Below, one piece after another: positions 51,996-60,099 of a DNA stretch of 64,000 bases. Under the pieces are notes generated by a model. The model was not told the origin of the DNA. It was given only the letters and a program-made list of their open reading frames with translations, and searched no databases. Numbering within the stretch: position 1 is the first letter of the stretch; each line of letters opens with the position of its first letter. Made by a program: the position numbers and the translations under genes. The DNA comes from Streptomyces antarcticus (GTDB lineage: Bacteria; Actinomycetota; Actinomycetes; Streptomycetales; Streptomycetaceae), in NCBI RefSeq assembly GCF_026627255.1, contig NZ_JAPNLM010000030.1:1-64000 (forward strand), written 5' to 3'.

Positions 51996-52496
51996 ATGAA
52001 CACAACCGGGGCTGCGGCCGGCGGGATCGGTGCGGTGGCACTCGGACTCGTCTGCCTCTTCTACCAAATCGGCCGGTGGCGCGGAGGCGACCCGACACCC
52101 AAGGTGCACTTCTTCGCCGGGGTCGCGATCGCCGCCCTGCTGCTCCTGGGCGGAGGCGTCCTCGGGGTGATGGGCGGGACCGCGGCCGCGCTCGGCAACG
52201 GCGTCGGCACGTACGCGCTGGAGGGAGCCACCGGAGCGGTCGCGAACGCCGCCTCGCATACGCCGATGACCGGCGGGGAGAAGGTCGGTGTCGGGGGCGC
52301 GATCGCCGGGCTGTGCCTGCTCGCCCTGTACGCGGGCCTGATCAAGTCGGGCCGCTACGACCTCAAGAGCCCGCTGATCCGCGGGGCCCTGGTCGGCGTG
52401 TGGCTGGGTGCCTCGGCGGGTCTGATCGGTATGGCGCTCGGCCTGATCCGCACGAGCGGCAATACGGTCGGCGACATCCTCGTCAACACGATCTGA
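51996..52496 (+). CDS. Polytopic membrane protein of the transfer cluster
   Basis: 166 residues with four to five hydrophobic helices (GIGAVALGLVCLFYQIG, FFAGVAIAALLLLGGGVLGV, VGVGGAIAGLCLLALYAGLI, GALVGVWLGASAGLIGMALG). It starts 2 nt after the previous gene's stop and lies 17 bp before the DNA translocase. The layout recalls a VirB2/VirB3-like channel subunit, but no signature confirms it. Confidence 0.75.
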   Translation: MNTTGAAAGGIGAVALGLVCLFYQIGRWRGGDPTPKVHFFAGVAIAALLLLGGGVLGVMGGTAAALGNGVGTYALEGATGAVANAASHTPMTGGEKVGVGGAIAGLCLLALYAGLIKSGRYDLKSPLIRGALVGVWLGASAGLIGMALGLIRTSGNTVGDILVNTI

Positions 52497-52513
52497 GCGG
52501 GAGAGCGGAAGCA

Positions 52514-54625
52514 GTGGCGGGCACGGGCAGCACCAGCGGCAGAGATGGCGGGATCGGAGCGGGAGCGGCGCATCTGCGCGCGGAGTGGGGCCGCTGGTGG
52601 CGGACCGAGGACTGGACGGACACCCACGTCGCGCACTACGTCCTGAACGACCAGTACCGGACGTGGATGCGGTTCCAGCAGCGCAACAGGGCAGAGGTGC
52701 AGCAGAACATCGGGCTCCTGAAGGAGCAGCAGAAGTTCCAGCGGCAGGCGCAGATGATGCAGATGAACGCCCAGCGCCAGCGCCACAAGCGCGGCGGGTA
52801 CGGGGGCGGGTACGGCGGCGGCGGTATGGGCGCCTCCCCCGCGATTTCGTTCCGGATGATGCAGTGGGCGTCCCTCCAGATGCGCATGGGGCAGAAGGAG
52901 TTCCACCACCTGGAGATCACCCCGTCCATGCTGCACATCGGCCGCGGGCAGGTCCGCTCCCGCCGCCACCTCGCGGCCACCGCCTGGATCCTCGGCCTCG
53001 GCAGCGTCTGGGCCGGCCTGTGGTGGGTCTCCGCCACCGCCGCTTTGCTTCTCGCCCTGGCCGCCGTCGCCGTGTTCGCCATCGCAGCCGCGGGGTCCGG
53101 CCGCAACCCGAAGCCGCGCCGCCCCGCCGTGCCGAAGCTGTTGTTCATCCCGCCGAACGCGCCGGCTCACACGGAGCTCGCCGCCGACCCGGAGCCGGAG
53201 CCGTTCGCGATCCGCGAGGCCGGCCGGGATCCGCGCCAGGCCCGCGAGGCGGTCCGCCTGGCGCTGAAGAAGGAGCGGGCGAAAGTCGCCGAGGTGATGG
53301 TGCCGGAGGAGACGGCCTACGGGTGGAAGGTCCCGCTCGTCCTGGAGTCGGGTACGGCCGGGCAGCTTATCGGCCTCCTCAAGCCGCTCGCCACCACGCT
53401 ACGGGTGGGCGAGTCCCGAATGCTGGCGCAGGCGGCCGACCCGGACGACGCAGCGCTGGTCCGTCTTCAGATCCTGACCCGCGATCCGTTCGCCAACCCG
53501 CCCGCCTACCCGGTCCGGGCTCCGCGGTCCTGCTCGATCACCGACCCGTTCTCCATCGGGGTGTCGATCGAGGGGGAGCACACCCCGGTCGTGCTGGCGG
53601 GCCAGAGCATCCTGATCGTCGCGCGCATGGGCGGCGGCAAATCCGGCATGGTCCGGGCGCTGGCGGACTACGCCACCGCCTGCGCCGACGCTGTCGTCGT
53701 GGACATTGACCCCACCGGCCGCGGGCTGGGGCCGCTGGGGGCCTGTGCCGTGCGCACCGCCCGTACGCCGGAGGAGGCCGAGCAGGAGCTGGCCTACCTC
53801 TTCGCGCTCGCCCAGGCACGCATCAGCGCCCTCGGCCCCACCGAGGACAACATGCCCGTGACGCCCGCCCAGCCGGCCGTCATCGGCTTCGTGGACGAGT
53901 TCCCCCTGCTGACCCCGAAGGGCAAGCAGATCGCGCTCCAACTCATGCGGCTGGGCCGCAAGGCACGGGTCACCCTGGTGGCCTGCACGCAGGACGCCAC
54001 CGAGCAGATGATGGGTGACGCCGTCGCCGACTCCTTCGGCGTCCGCATCCTCATGTCGTGCCGGTTGGCCGACGTGCCCCTGGTCGTCGGCCAGTCGGAC
54101 GCCGTGTCCCGGGGCTGGCTCCCGCACCTCCTGGTGCCCTCCCCGGGCGAATGGGAGATCGCCGACGCGGGGCAGTACTACTGCGTCGCGCCCCGCCACA
54201 AGGAACCGGTCCTGCGCTACGTCAGCTACCTCGACGCGGGCGCCGCCGCCGCGCGCGCCCGGGAGCGGGTCGACGCCGGGCTGCCCACCCTGACATGGCC
54301 CTCCGCCGCCGGCGCTCCCGCTCCCCCGGGAGGCGGCACACCCCGGCAGCTTCCCCCGATCGCGGCCCACCTGCTGGCCGCCTTCGCTACCCACAGTGAT
54401 CCGGAGGTGCTGACCATCTCGCAGCTGGCCGAGTACCTGCTCGCGGCCGACCCGGCCACCTGGGGCAAGTGGGAGGGGAAGACGAACCGGCTCCTGATGA
54501 TCGGGCGAACCATCCAGTCGCAGCTGAAGGCCGCCGGCCTGACGGTGGCGACCGTACGCGTCGACGGCCCGCGCGGACGGCCCGCCGGCTACAGGCTCGC
54601 GGACATCCAAGGCGCCCTGTCGTGA
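52514..54625 (+). CDS. FtsK/TraB-like DNA translocase
   Basis: 703 residues, GTG start. N-terminal helical part with a Gly-rich loop, two membrane helices at about 152-193 (WILGLGSVWAGLWWVSA, AALLLALAAVAVFAIAAAG), then an FtsK/SpoIIIE-type motor: Walker A GGGKSG (about 373-378), Walker B VIGFVDEFPLL (about 455-465), and LVACTQDATEQMMGD. The C terminus (about 625-703, TISQLAEYLLA, LLMIGRTIQSQLKAAGLTVA) is a winged helix like the FtsK gamma domain that reads DNA motifs. In Streptomyces a single TraB of this kind moves double-stranded plasmid DNA between cells. Six 8-bp repeats overlap and follow its stop codon. Confidence 0.85.
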   Translation: MAGTGSTSGRDGGIGAGAAHLRAEWGRWWRTEDWTDTHVAHYVLNDQYRTWMRFQQRNRAEVQQNIGLLKEQQKFQRQAQMMQMNAQRQRHKRGGYGGGYGGGGMGASPAISFRMMQWASLQMRMGQKEFHHLEITPSMLHIGRGQVRSRRHLAATAWILGLGSVWAGLWWVSATAALLLALAAVAVFAIAAAGSGRNPKPRRPAVPKLLFIPPNAPAHTELAADPEPEPFAIREAGRDPRQAREAVRLALKKERAKVAEVMVPEETAYGWKVPLVLESGTAGQLIGLLKPLATTLRVGESRMLAQAADPDDAALVRLQILTRDPFANPPAYPVRAPRSCSITDPFSIGVSIEGEHTPVVLAGQSILIVARMGGGKSGMVRALADYATACADAVVVDIDPTGRGLGPLGACAVRTARTPEEAEQELAYLFALAQARISALGPTEDNMPVTPAQPAVIGFVDEFPLLTPKGKQIALQLMRLGRKARVTLVACTQDATEQMMGDAVADSFGVRILMSCRLADVPLVVGQSDAVSRGWLPHLLVPSPGEWEIADAGQYYCVAPRHKEPVLRYVSYLDAGAAAARARERVDAGLPTLTWPSAAGAPAPPGGGTPRQLPPIAAHLLAAFATHSDPEVLTISQLAEYLLAADPATWGKWEGKTNRLLMIGRTIQSQLKAAGLTVATVRVDGPRGRPAGYRLADIQGALS

Positions 54626-54770
54626 TGCGTCCACGATGTGTCAGCGTTACGTCGTGGTACGTCGGCGGTGCATCCCGATGCGTCGCGGGCAGTTTTCACA
54701 ATGCGTCGATGCGTCAGCCCCAGACGCATCACACTCAGGTTGTGACCTGCGATGACGCATCAGACGCATC
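54624..54770. repeat. Candidate clt locus: six 8-bp repeats after the translocase
   Basis: GATGCGTC at 54624-54631, 54677-54684 and 54708-54715, and the reverse complement GACGCATC at 54723-54730, 54754-54761 and 54763-54770. Near copies are GATGTGTC (54635), AATGCGTC (54700) and GACGCAC (54800). All forward copies are left and all inverted copies right. In Streptomyces plasmid pSVH1, TraB recognises 8-bp repeats in clt close to the traB gene, so position and repeat length both fit a TraB recognition site. Confidence 0.85.
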
Positions 54771-54797
54771 AATCCGACCCCCCGGCCTGGAGGGCTG

Positions 54798-55091
54798 ATG
54801 ACGCACAATCCGGCCCAGTACGCCCGGGTCGCCGCCGACTCACTCGACCGGCTCGTCCAGGACGTCCGCGCGGGCCGCGCCGAATGGGGCCACCCGCACA
54901 CCGTCCGCCAGGCCGCCGAGGACCTGCTGCGGGTATCCGACGCGATGGCCACCGTGCTCCAGCAGATGGCCGCCGCCCTCGACCCGGCCGCCCCGCAGAC
55001 CCGCCAGACCGCGGCGGCACTCCACCTCGCCGGCCAGGCCTCGGTCACCGCCGCCACCCAACTTCGCACCGCCCGCCGCACCCTGCACTGA
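54798..55091 (+). CDS. Small helical protein
   Basis: 97 residues, almost entirely helical (YARVAADSLDRLVQDVRAGR, DLLRVSDAMATVLQQMAAAL, ALHLAGQASVTAATQLRTAR). The start codon lies within a near-copy of the 8-bp repeat. AGGG precedes it. No family recognised; as the gene directly beyond the candidate clt site it may be a transfer accessory protein. Confidence 0.7.
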   Translation: MTHNPAQYARVAADSLDRLVQDVRAGRAEWGHPHTVRQAAEDLLRVSDAMATVLQQMAAALDPAAPQTRQTAAALHLAGQASVTAATQLRTARRTLH

Positions 55092-55118
55092 CCGTGACCA
55101 CCCGAGGGGGAACTCTGA

Positions 55119-55151
55119 TGACTGACACCACCGCCGCGGGGGTCTGCTGAT
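55119..55151 (+). CDS. 10-residue upstream reading frame
   Basis: ATG at 55119 follows GAGGGGGAACTCTG and encodes MTDTTAAGVC. Its TGA overlaps the ATG of the next gene (TGATG at 55149-55152). This well-placed micro-frame could act as a leader that couples translation of the membrane protein, or be the relic of an original longer N terminus broken by a mutation. Confidence 0.4.
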
Positions 55152-56262
55152 GCTGCTCGCCGAGCCCTGCGACAACATCGTGGGTCCCATCAAAGAGGCG
55201 TGCGAACCCGGCACCGGTACCGGAGGAGGCGTCCTGCCCGGCACGCCCACCGACGGACCCCTCGCCGCACTCGACCCCCTGACCTCTCTGGCCCAGTCCG
55301 CCGCGAAGGCCGCGCACTGGACTGCCTCCCAGCTCGGCAAGCTCGTCGGCGGGGACGGCGTCGCCGTCGACCTCACCAACAAGTCCTTCCTGCAGCAGTA
55401 CGCCGTGGTGTTCGCCGCCTCCACCATCCTGGTGCTGGTGCTGTGGCTGCTGGCCGTCGCCAAGCGCGCCATCCGCGGCGTGCCGATGACGACCGCGATG
55501 TCCGAGGCGATCAGCCTGCTCTGGCTCGCGGTCGCGGCGTCCGCGTTCACCCCGCTGGTCCTCTACACCGTCATCGGGGCGACCTCCGCCGTCACCGACG
55601 TCCTGGTGTCCGCGCTCGGCTCCGACCCCAACGGTCTTTTCGAGTCCCTCGGCTCGAACCTCGAGGCCGGGAAGGTCGGCGGCGGCCCCCTCATCCTGCT
55701 GATCGTCTCCATCGCCACGATCGCCCTGTGCGGGGCCCTGTGGCTGCTCCTGGTCATCCGCGCCCTCGGCCTGTACGTCGGCGCCCTGTTCTCCGTGGTC
55801 ATCTACGCGGGCCTGGTCGACCGGGACTGGTGGGGCCACACCCGCCGGTGGGCCGGCGTGATGTTCGCGCTCATCGCCGTCGAGCCGGTCATCGTGATCG
55901 TCATCGGCCTCGCCGCCGCGTTGCAGAGCAGCCCGGACACGAACAACGTCGTCACCGGCCTGGCCATCACCCTCATCGCGCTCGGAGTCGCCGTCTACCT
56001 CGTGTGGAAGGTGCCTGCGGTCGGCGACGCGGTGAAGGTCGCCCGGGGCGCAGCCAAGGCCACCGGCGGCACCGCACGCGCGGTTACCGCCACCGCGTCC
56101 GCGGCCACCGGCGTCATGCGCGGCATCAGCGCCCACGGCGAACGCGGAGGGGGCGCAGGAGGCGGCGCCGGGCGCTCCAGCAGCATCGGAACCCAGAAGG
56201 CCCCGAACAACGTCTCTGGCGGGATTGCCGCGCACTCCCAGCGCAAGCCCAAGGACAAGTAG
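55150..56262 (+). CDS. Polytopic membrane protein, VirB6/TrbL-like
   Basis: 370 residues. A periplasm-like N-terminal region with two Cys (CDNIVGPIKEAC) is followed by about six membrane helices (YAVVFAASTILVLVLWLLAV, LLWLAVAASAFTPLVLY, ILLIVSIATIALCGALWLLL, VIVIVIGLAAAL) and a Gly/Ala-rich cytoplasmic tail ending SQRKPKDK. Topology and length match VirB6/TrbL-like channel proteins of conjugation systems. ATG at 55150 has GGGGG about 7 nt upstream. Confidence 0.75.
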   Translation: MLLAEPCDNIVGPIKEACEPGTGTGGGVLPGTPTDGPLAALDPLTSLAQSAAKAAHWTASQLGKLVGGDGVAVDLTNKSFLQQYAVVFAASTILVLVLWLLAVAKRAIRGVPMTTAMSEAISLLWLAVAASAFTPLVLYTVIGATSAVTDVLVSALGSDPNGLFESLGSNLEAGKVGGGPLILLIVSIATIALCGALWLLLVIRALGLYVGALFSVVIYAGLVDRDWWGHTRRWAGVMFALIAVEPVIVIVIGLAAALQSSPDTNNVVTGLAITLIALGVAVYLVWKVPAVGDAVKVARGAAKATGGTARAVTATASAATGVMRGISAHGERGGGAGGGAGRSSSIGTQKAPNNVSGGIAAHSQRKPKDK

Positions 56263-56386
56263 CCAGCCCGGGACGCCCCCCACGCCGGGCGTCCCGGGAT
56301 GCCCAGAGGCCGGTCCGGCGCAGGTGACGGGTCGGCTCGCCGGGTACGGCACACTGGTGGAGTCACCGACACGAGGGATAGACCTG

Positions 56387-56581
56387 ATGCCCGAAGACCC
56401 GATCGGCCAGGAGATGGCCCGCATCCTGAACGAGAAGCTCCAGCGGGTGATCGACCGGCAGACCGAGCACACGGTCGCGCTGGCCAACCACACCGCCTCG
56501 CTCGACCGGCTGGAGAAGGGCCAGGAAGAGCTGAAGGGCCTCCTGCGCCAGCTCCTGCACCGCGAGACGGAACAGCGCTGA
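56387..56581 (+). CDS. Small coiled-coil protein
   Basis: 64 residues: MPEDPIGQEMARILNEKLQR, then heptad-like TVALANHTASLDRLEKGQEE. The start is set by GAGGGA 8 nt upstream; the frame further 5' overlaps the previous gene's end and is not coding-like. It is probably a dimeric accessory protein. A strong terminator follows at 56645. Confidence 0.6.
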   Translation: MPEDPIGQEMARILNEKLQRVIDRQTEHTVALANHTASLDRLEKGQEELKGLLRQLLHRETEQR

Positions 56582-56644
56582 CGACCGCATGACCGCCGTG
56601 CGAGGCCCGTTTCACGATGCGGCCCCGCGGCGAGGCAGGACAAG

Positions 56645-56682
56645 GGCGAGGCCCGCAGCGATCGAGCGCTGCGGGCCTCGCC
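56645..56682. terminator. 16-bp perfect hairpin terminator
   Basis: GGCGAGGCCCGCAGCG-ATCGAG-CGCTGCGGGCCTCGCC, 63 bp after the stop at 56581. It probably ends the transfer-gene transcript that starts at 49035. Confidence 0.85.
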
Positions 56683-56823
56683 GTGTTCAGCCCGGCTGCC
56701 GCCAGGCGGCTGCCCCGGGGCCTGCGGCAGCCACGCCGATACGGTCAGCCGCTGAATCCGGCCGCGACGCGGCCGAAGCCGGTGCTGGCGAAGTGGAACG
56801 GCGGGGCCGGAGAGGATGTGCAC

Positions 56824-57354
56824 ATGAAGCGCCCGATGTTGACCCAGCGGGAGGCCGCTGACGCGTGTGGCGTCAGCCGCACCACGATCCGCCGAGCCCG
56901 CGAGGCCGGTGACCTGCCCGGTTCTGTCCAGGACCCCAAGAGGGGCTGGATGATCCCGATCGACGGCTTGCTGGCCGCCGGGTACCGGCTCAACGCCCCC
57001 GCACCCGCGGACTCCCCGGCCCCGGGCGGCTCGGCCGCTCCGGCCGCCGCCGGGGAGCAGGACGCGGTTGTGCTCCGGGCCGAGCTGGAGCGGCTCCGCG
57101 CGGAACACGAGCTCGCGTTGGCGCGCGCCGAGCTGCAGCACCTGCGCGCGCAGCTCGCAGAGCGCGGCGAGCGGATCGCGGACCTCCAGCGTGCGGTCGC
57201 GGCGCTGACGCCGGCACCCTCTCGGGCCGAGCTCGCCCTGCCCGAGAGGGTGGCTATGCCCGGCCAGGCCATGGGCGGCACGGCCGCGGAGCAGGCCACT
57301 GCCTGGGGGGACGGTCCGGAGGCACGCAAGCGGTGGTGGGGTGGGCGGCCCTGA
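56824..57354 (+). CDS. Excisionase/MerR-like HTH protein with coiled coil
   Basis: 176 residues; ATG at 56824 with GGAGAGG 8 nt upstream. An N-terminal winged-helix-like HTH (MLTQREAADACGVSRTTIRR, then AREAGDLPG) is followed by a Pro/Ala linker. A coiled coil comes next (ELERLRAEHELALARAELQH, about 90-130), then a flexible tail. It may regulate neighbouring operons or act in DNA handling; there is no integrase here, so an excisionase role is unlikely. The shared terminator at 57368 separates it from the convergent DUF2637 gene. Confidence 0.75.
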   Translation: MKRPMLTQREAADACGVSRTTIRRAREAGDLPGSVQDPKRGWMIPIDGLLAAGYRLNAPAPADSPAPGGSAAPAAAGEQDAVVLRAELERLRAEHELALARAELQHLRAQLAERGERIADLQRAVAALTPAPSRAELALPERVAMPGQAMGGTAAEQATAWGDGPEARKRWWGGRP

Positions 57355-57367
57355 CCCGGTAGACAGC

Positions 57368-57401
57368 GGCGGGCGGCACCCGGGTCAGGGTGCCGCCCGC
57401 C
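57368..57401. terminator. Bidirectional terminator between convergent genes
   Basis: GGCGGGCGGCACCC-GGGTCA-GGGTGCCGCCCGCC, 14 perfect pairs, placed between the stops at 57354 (plus) and 57415 (minus). Confidence 0.9.
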
Positions 57402-57414
57402 GTCATGTGCCGGG

Positions 57415-59304
57415 TCAGGGCTGCTGGCCGTCCATCATCAGCTCGAACGTCGTCGCCCGGTACCCGTCCACGAGCCGGGCTCCGGCCGCCTTGCGGACGT
57501 CGCCGGCAGCGGTCTGCCCCACGTTCAGTACGCCCATGATCTGACTCAGCGACACCACTGTCAGGTCAGGCTGTTCCGGATCGACTCCGGCGGCCAGGAG
57601 CATCCGGGCCACCAGGCGCTCCGAGCGCTCGCGGGGGCTCAGGCGGGCGTAGTCCTCGGCCTGCTGGGCGCGTGCCTCGCTCATCGCCGTCTGGTACCGG
57701 AGGTCCGCGGCCGCCTTGTCGGCCTGGGCGCCGGCCACGACCGCCGCCTTGCGGCCGGCCTCCGCACGCGCCGTCTCCTCGGCGTTCCTGACCGCCCTGC
57801 GGCGCTCGGCCTCCGCGTCCGCCGCGGCCTTCTCCTTCAGCGCACGCTGCCGCTCCGCCTCCGCCTCGGCGCGCTCCGCCGCCTCGGTGTCCCGGGCCGT
57901 CCGCAGGCGCGCGGCGGCCGCCTCGGCCGACTCCAACGCCTCGGCCTCGGCCCGCGACTGCCGCTCCGCCGCCGTACGCCGGTGCTCCGCCGCGACCTTC
58001 GCCGCCGCGGCGGCGGCCTCCGCCTCCGCACGAACCGTCTCCGCCTGCGCGGCCGCCGTCCCTGTCCGGGCCTCCTTCTCGTAGGTGGCGACCTCGACGT
58101 CGGCGTCGTCCTCCAGGACGCGGAGCCGGTCCTCCTTGTCCTGTCGGCGTACCCGCTCCGCCTCCACCCGCTTGCGCTCCGCCTCGGCGCGCTCCCGCTG
58201 CTCCGCGTCCGCCTCCCACTTCGCCGGAAGGGCCAACGCTTGCTCCACGGTGTAGCCACGGGGCGCCATCGTCATCGGCAGGAGCTGTACCTCGGACGCC
58301 CTGGACAGGTCCCCCTTCAGCTCCTGCGTGAGCCACACGCGGTAGCCCTCCAGCGCCTGCTCCCGCTCGACCATCTCCGGGTAGCTGGTCACCACGGCGA
58401 GCCGCATCCGCCGGTACAGGCGGCCCGTACGGATCGGGGACAGCACCCAGCGGTGCAGCGGGATCCGGTCGGCCGCGGTGCCGTCCTCGATGCGGGCGGC
58501 GTGCAGCAGCAGCTTGCGGGCCGCCTCCACGCCCAGGACGAACAGGCCTGGCATGACCGCGTGGCTCAGGGCCCACAGCGGGTCCGCGACCAGCCCGTCC
58601 CAGACCGAGTCCTTTTCCTTGATGCCGTCCGACGCGTTGAACAGGATCGTGAACAGCGTCATCGCGTGGGCCGCGAACCGCAGGACGGGCCACGGCGTGC
58701 GGCGGCGCACCATCACCAGGTCTGCGGCGAGGAGCGCGATGATCGAGGCGTCGACTCCGATGGGGAACCACGGGGCCAGCGTCGGGCTGAACCCGTGGCC
58801 CAGGGCGAACCGCTCCAGGGTGGAGTACGAGGCGGCGAACCCGATCACGCCCACCAGTGGCATGCCGACCACGGCCACGCCCATCAGCAGCCAGCCGATC
58901 CACCGGCCGGGCTCGCGCTCGGGGGTGGCCACCGTGGCCGGGACCGGGTGACCGGTGGCCGGGGCCACGGCCACCGCCTGGCCGGCCACCCCCGGCCCAC
59001 CCCGGCCACCCTTGCGCGGCGGGGGCGGAGCGCCCTCCTGTGCGGCCGGAGCACCCGGCCGGGAGGCCGGAGTGACCCCGGCTGCGGCCGGAGTGGCCGG
59101 GGCCATGGCCGGAGCGGCCGGGGCCATGGCCGCCCTATGGCCTACCGTCTGGCCGTCCGTCAGCGTGTCAGTCATCCCGGCAGTCTCCCCCCTGCGGTGC
59201 GGAGCCGGAGCACCGGCCCGCCCAACCGGAGCGGCAGCCGGTCCGACCGGAGTGAAGGGGACAGCGGGGCGGGTGAGGTCATGGAGCGGGTGGTGCGTCG
59301 TCAC
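57415..59304 (-). CDS. DUF2637 membrane protein with long coiled coil
   Basis: 629 residues; GTG at 59304 after CGGAGG. A Pro/Ala-rich N terminus (about 1-130) precedes a four-helix DUF2637 membrane domain (about 133-260, WIGWLLMGVAVVGMPLVGVI, LAPWFPIGVDASIIALLAAD, HAMTLFTILFNASDGIKEKD, ALSHAVMPGLFVLGVEAARK). A cytoplasmic Ala/Glu/Arg coiled coil runs from about 370 to 550, and a C-terminal winged-helix-like segment ends the protein (LTVVSLSQIMGVLNVGQTAA). DUF2637 proteins are typical of Streptomyces plasmids and integrative elements, often called spread proteins. The coiled coil plus DNA-binding-like end suggests a link between membrane and DNA. Confidence 0.85.
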   Translation of the reverse strand: MTTHHPLHDLTRPAVPFTPVGPAAAPVGRAGAPAPHRRGETAGMTDTLTDGQTVGHRAAMAPAAPAMAPATPAAAGVTPASRPGAPAAQEGAPPPPRKGGRGGPGVAGQAVAVAPATGHPVPATVATPEREPGRWIGWLLMGVAVVGMPLVGVIGFAASYSTLERFALGHGFSPTLAPWFPIGVDASIIALLAADLVMVRRRTPWPVLRFAAHAMTLFTILFNASDGIKEKDSVWDGLVADPLWALSHAVMPGLFVLGVEAARKLLLHAARIEDGTAADRIPLHRWVLSPIRTGRLYRRMRLAVVTSYPEMVEREQALEGYRVWLTQELKGDLSRASEVQLLPMTMAPRGYTVEQALALPAKWEADAEQRERAEAERKRVEAERVRRQDKEDRLRVLEDDADVEVATYEKEARTGTAAAQAETVRAEAEAAAAAAKVAAEHRRTAAERQSRAEAEALESAEAAAARLRTARDTEAAERAEAEAERQRALKEKAAADAEAERRRAVRNAEETARAEAGRKAAVVAGAQADKAAADLRYQTAMSEARAQQAEDYARLSPRERSERLVARMLLAAGVDPEQPDLTVVSLSQIMGVLNVGQTAAGDVRKAAGARLVDGYRATTFELMMDGQQP

Positions 59305-59523
59305 CGATACCTCCGAGAGGTGGTCAGGGGGTGGGCCGGGAGGGTGTGTTCCCGGCCCACCGGGAGAGGCCGGCGCAGTGGCTCGCCCCGAGGGGTGCTC
59401 TTCCGCGGCGGCAGTGAGACGGGTCAGGAACCGGACTGCGGGCGCGGCCGGGTAGGCGGCGACGGCTGGTCGGTACGCCCGTCCCGCTCGTGCGGGGTGG
59501 GCCTGATCGGCAGGGGCGACTGG

Positions 59524-59661
59524 TCAGCCATGGGGCTTCAGTCCCACCATGGCCTGGCCGTGGCGACGGAGTTCGGCTTCGGTCTGCTGCCGGATCTGCT
59601 CCGCCCGCTGGACGGCTGCGGCCGCTTCGGCGACCGCTGCGGCCTGCTGCTCGGCGTTCAT
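59524..59661 (-). CDS. Micro-protein, coiled coil
   Basis: 45 residues, MNAEQQAAAVAEAAAAVQRA followed by EQIRQQTEAELRRHGQAMVG. GGGAG is 6 nt before the ATG, which overlaps the stop of the preceding gene (ATGA). It is the last of three overlapping micro-genes. Function unknown; the protein is a single amphipathic helix. Confidence 0.6.
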   Translation of the reverse strand: MNAEQQAAAVAEAAAAVQRAEQIRQQTEAELRRHGQAMVGLKPHG

Positions 59662-59786
59662 CGGGCACTCCCGAGGGCGGGGAGCAGGCGGGTGGTCCAG
59701 CCACCGCACGTACGGCACACGTACTGCCTGGCCTTGGCGTCGTAGCGCATCTTCCCGTGGCAGACCGGGGCGGTGTGGCGCGCCAT
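59658..59786 (-). CDS. Micro-protein with a zinc-ribbon half-site
   Basis: 42 residues: VCHGKMRYDAKARQYVCRTC carries a C-H...CxxC arrangement able to bind one zinc ion. Start overlaps the stop of the upstream gene (TGATG) and the stop overlaps the downstream start (ATGA). It is too short for most annotation cut-offs, but the tight coupling on both sides supports it. Confidence 0.65.
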   Translation of the reverse strand: MARHTAPVCHGKMRYDAKARQYVCRTCGGWTTRLLPALGSAR

Positions 59787-59977
59787 CACTTCCACCATTT
59801 CCGGGCGCCGGTGGCGTCCTGGTCGGTGGTGCCGGTGCCGGCCGTCGGCTGCTCCGTCGCGGCCTTCGTCCAGCCGCCGCTCTCGGCCGAGTAGCTCCTG
59901 CCGTGACGGGCGCGGTCCGTGTCGCTCTGGCCCGCGGCCAGATCGCTCTGGCTGATCGTTTTGCGGAAAAGTGCCAT
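59786..59977 (-). CDS. Small hydrophilic protein
   Basis: 63 residues, MALFRKTISQSDLAAGQSDT, then Gly/Thr-rich and ending ATGARKWWK. The first of three overlapping micro-genes. GTGGATTC-like sequence and AGATGGAGACG precede the ATG (GGAG 6 nt away). The family is unknown to me; it appears next to DUF2637 genes and probably belongs to the same spread module. Confidence 0.65.
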   Translation of the reverse strand: MALFRKTISQSDLAAGQSDTDRARHGRSYSAESGGWTKAATEQPTAGTGTTDQDATGARKWWK

Positions 59978-60008
59978 GATGGCGTCTCCATCTCACGAGG
60001 TGGATTCG

Positions 60009-60052
60009 CCCGTCCCGGGATGCTTGGTAGGTGGCCCGGGGCGGGCTTTTTC
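60009..60052 (+). terminator. Hairpin followed by T-run (plus strand)
   Basis: GCCCGTCCCGGG and CCCGGGGCGGGC pair (one G-T) and are followed by TTTTT on the plus strand. All neighbouring genes are on the minus strand, for which it lies in the leader of the 59977 gene. It would therefore stop an antisense or leftover rightward transcript, or serve as a leader hairpin. Confidence 0.6.
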
Positions 60053-60099
60053 GTGTCCCGAACCCCTCTCGGGACCGGGCGTTTTCGGGGGCTGGGAGG

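Noticed and set aside
56824..57354. Excisionase of an integrative element
   Set aside because: The HTH fits, but no integrase or attachment-site pair is visible in the window, so only a general HTH role is claimed.
57982..59745. Plus-strand frame of nearly 590 codons opposite the DUF2637 gene
   Set aside because: It mirrors the Ala/Glu/Arg coiled coil on the minus strand; the DUF2637 helices and GGAGG-GTG start on the minus strand are decisive.
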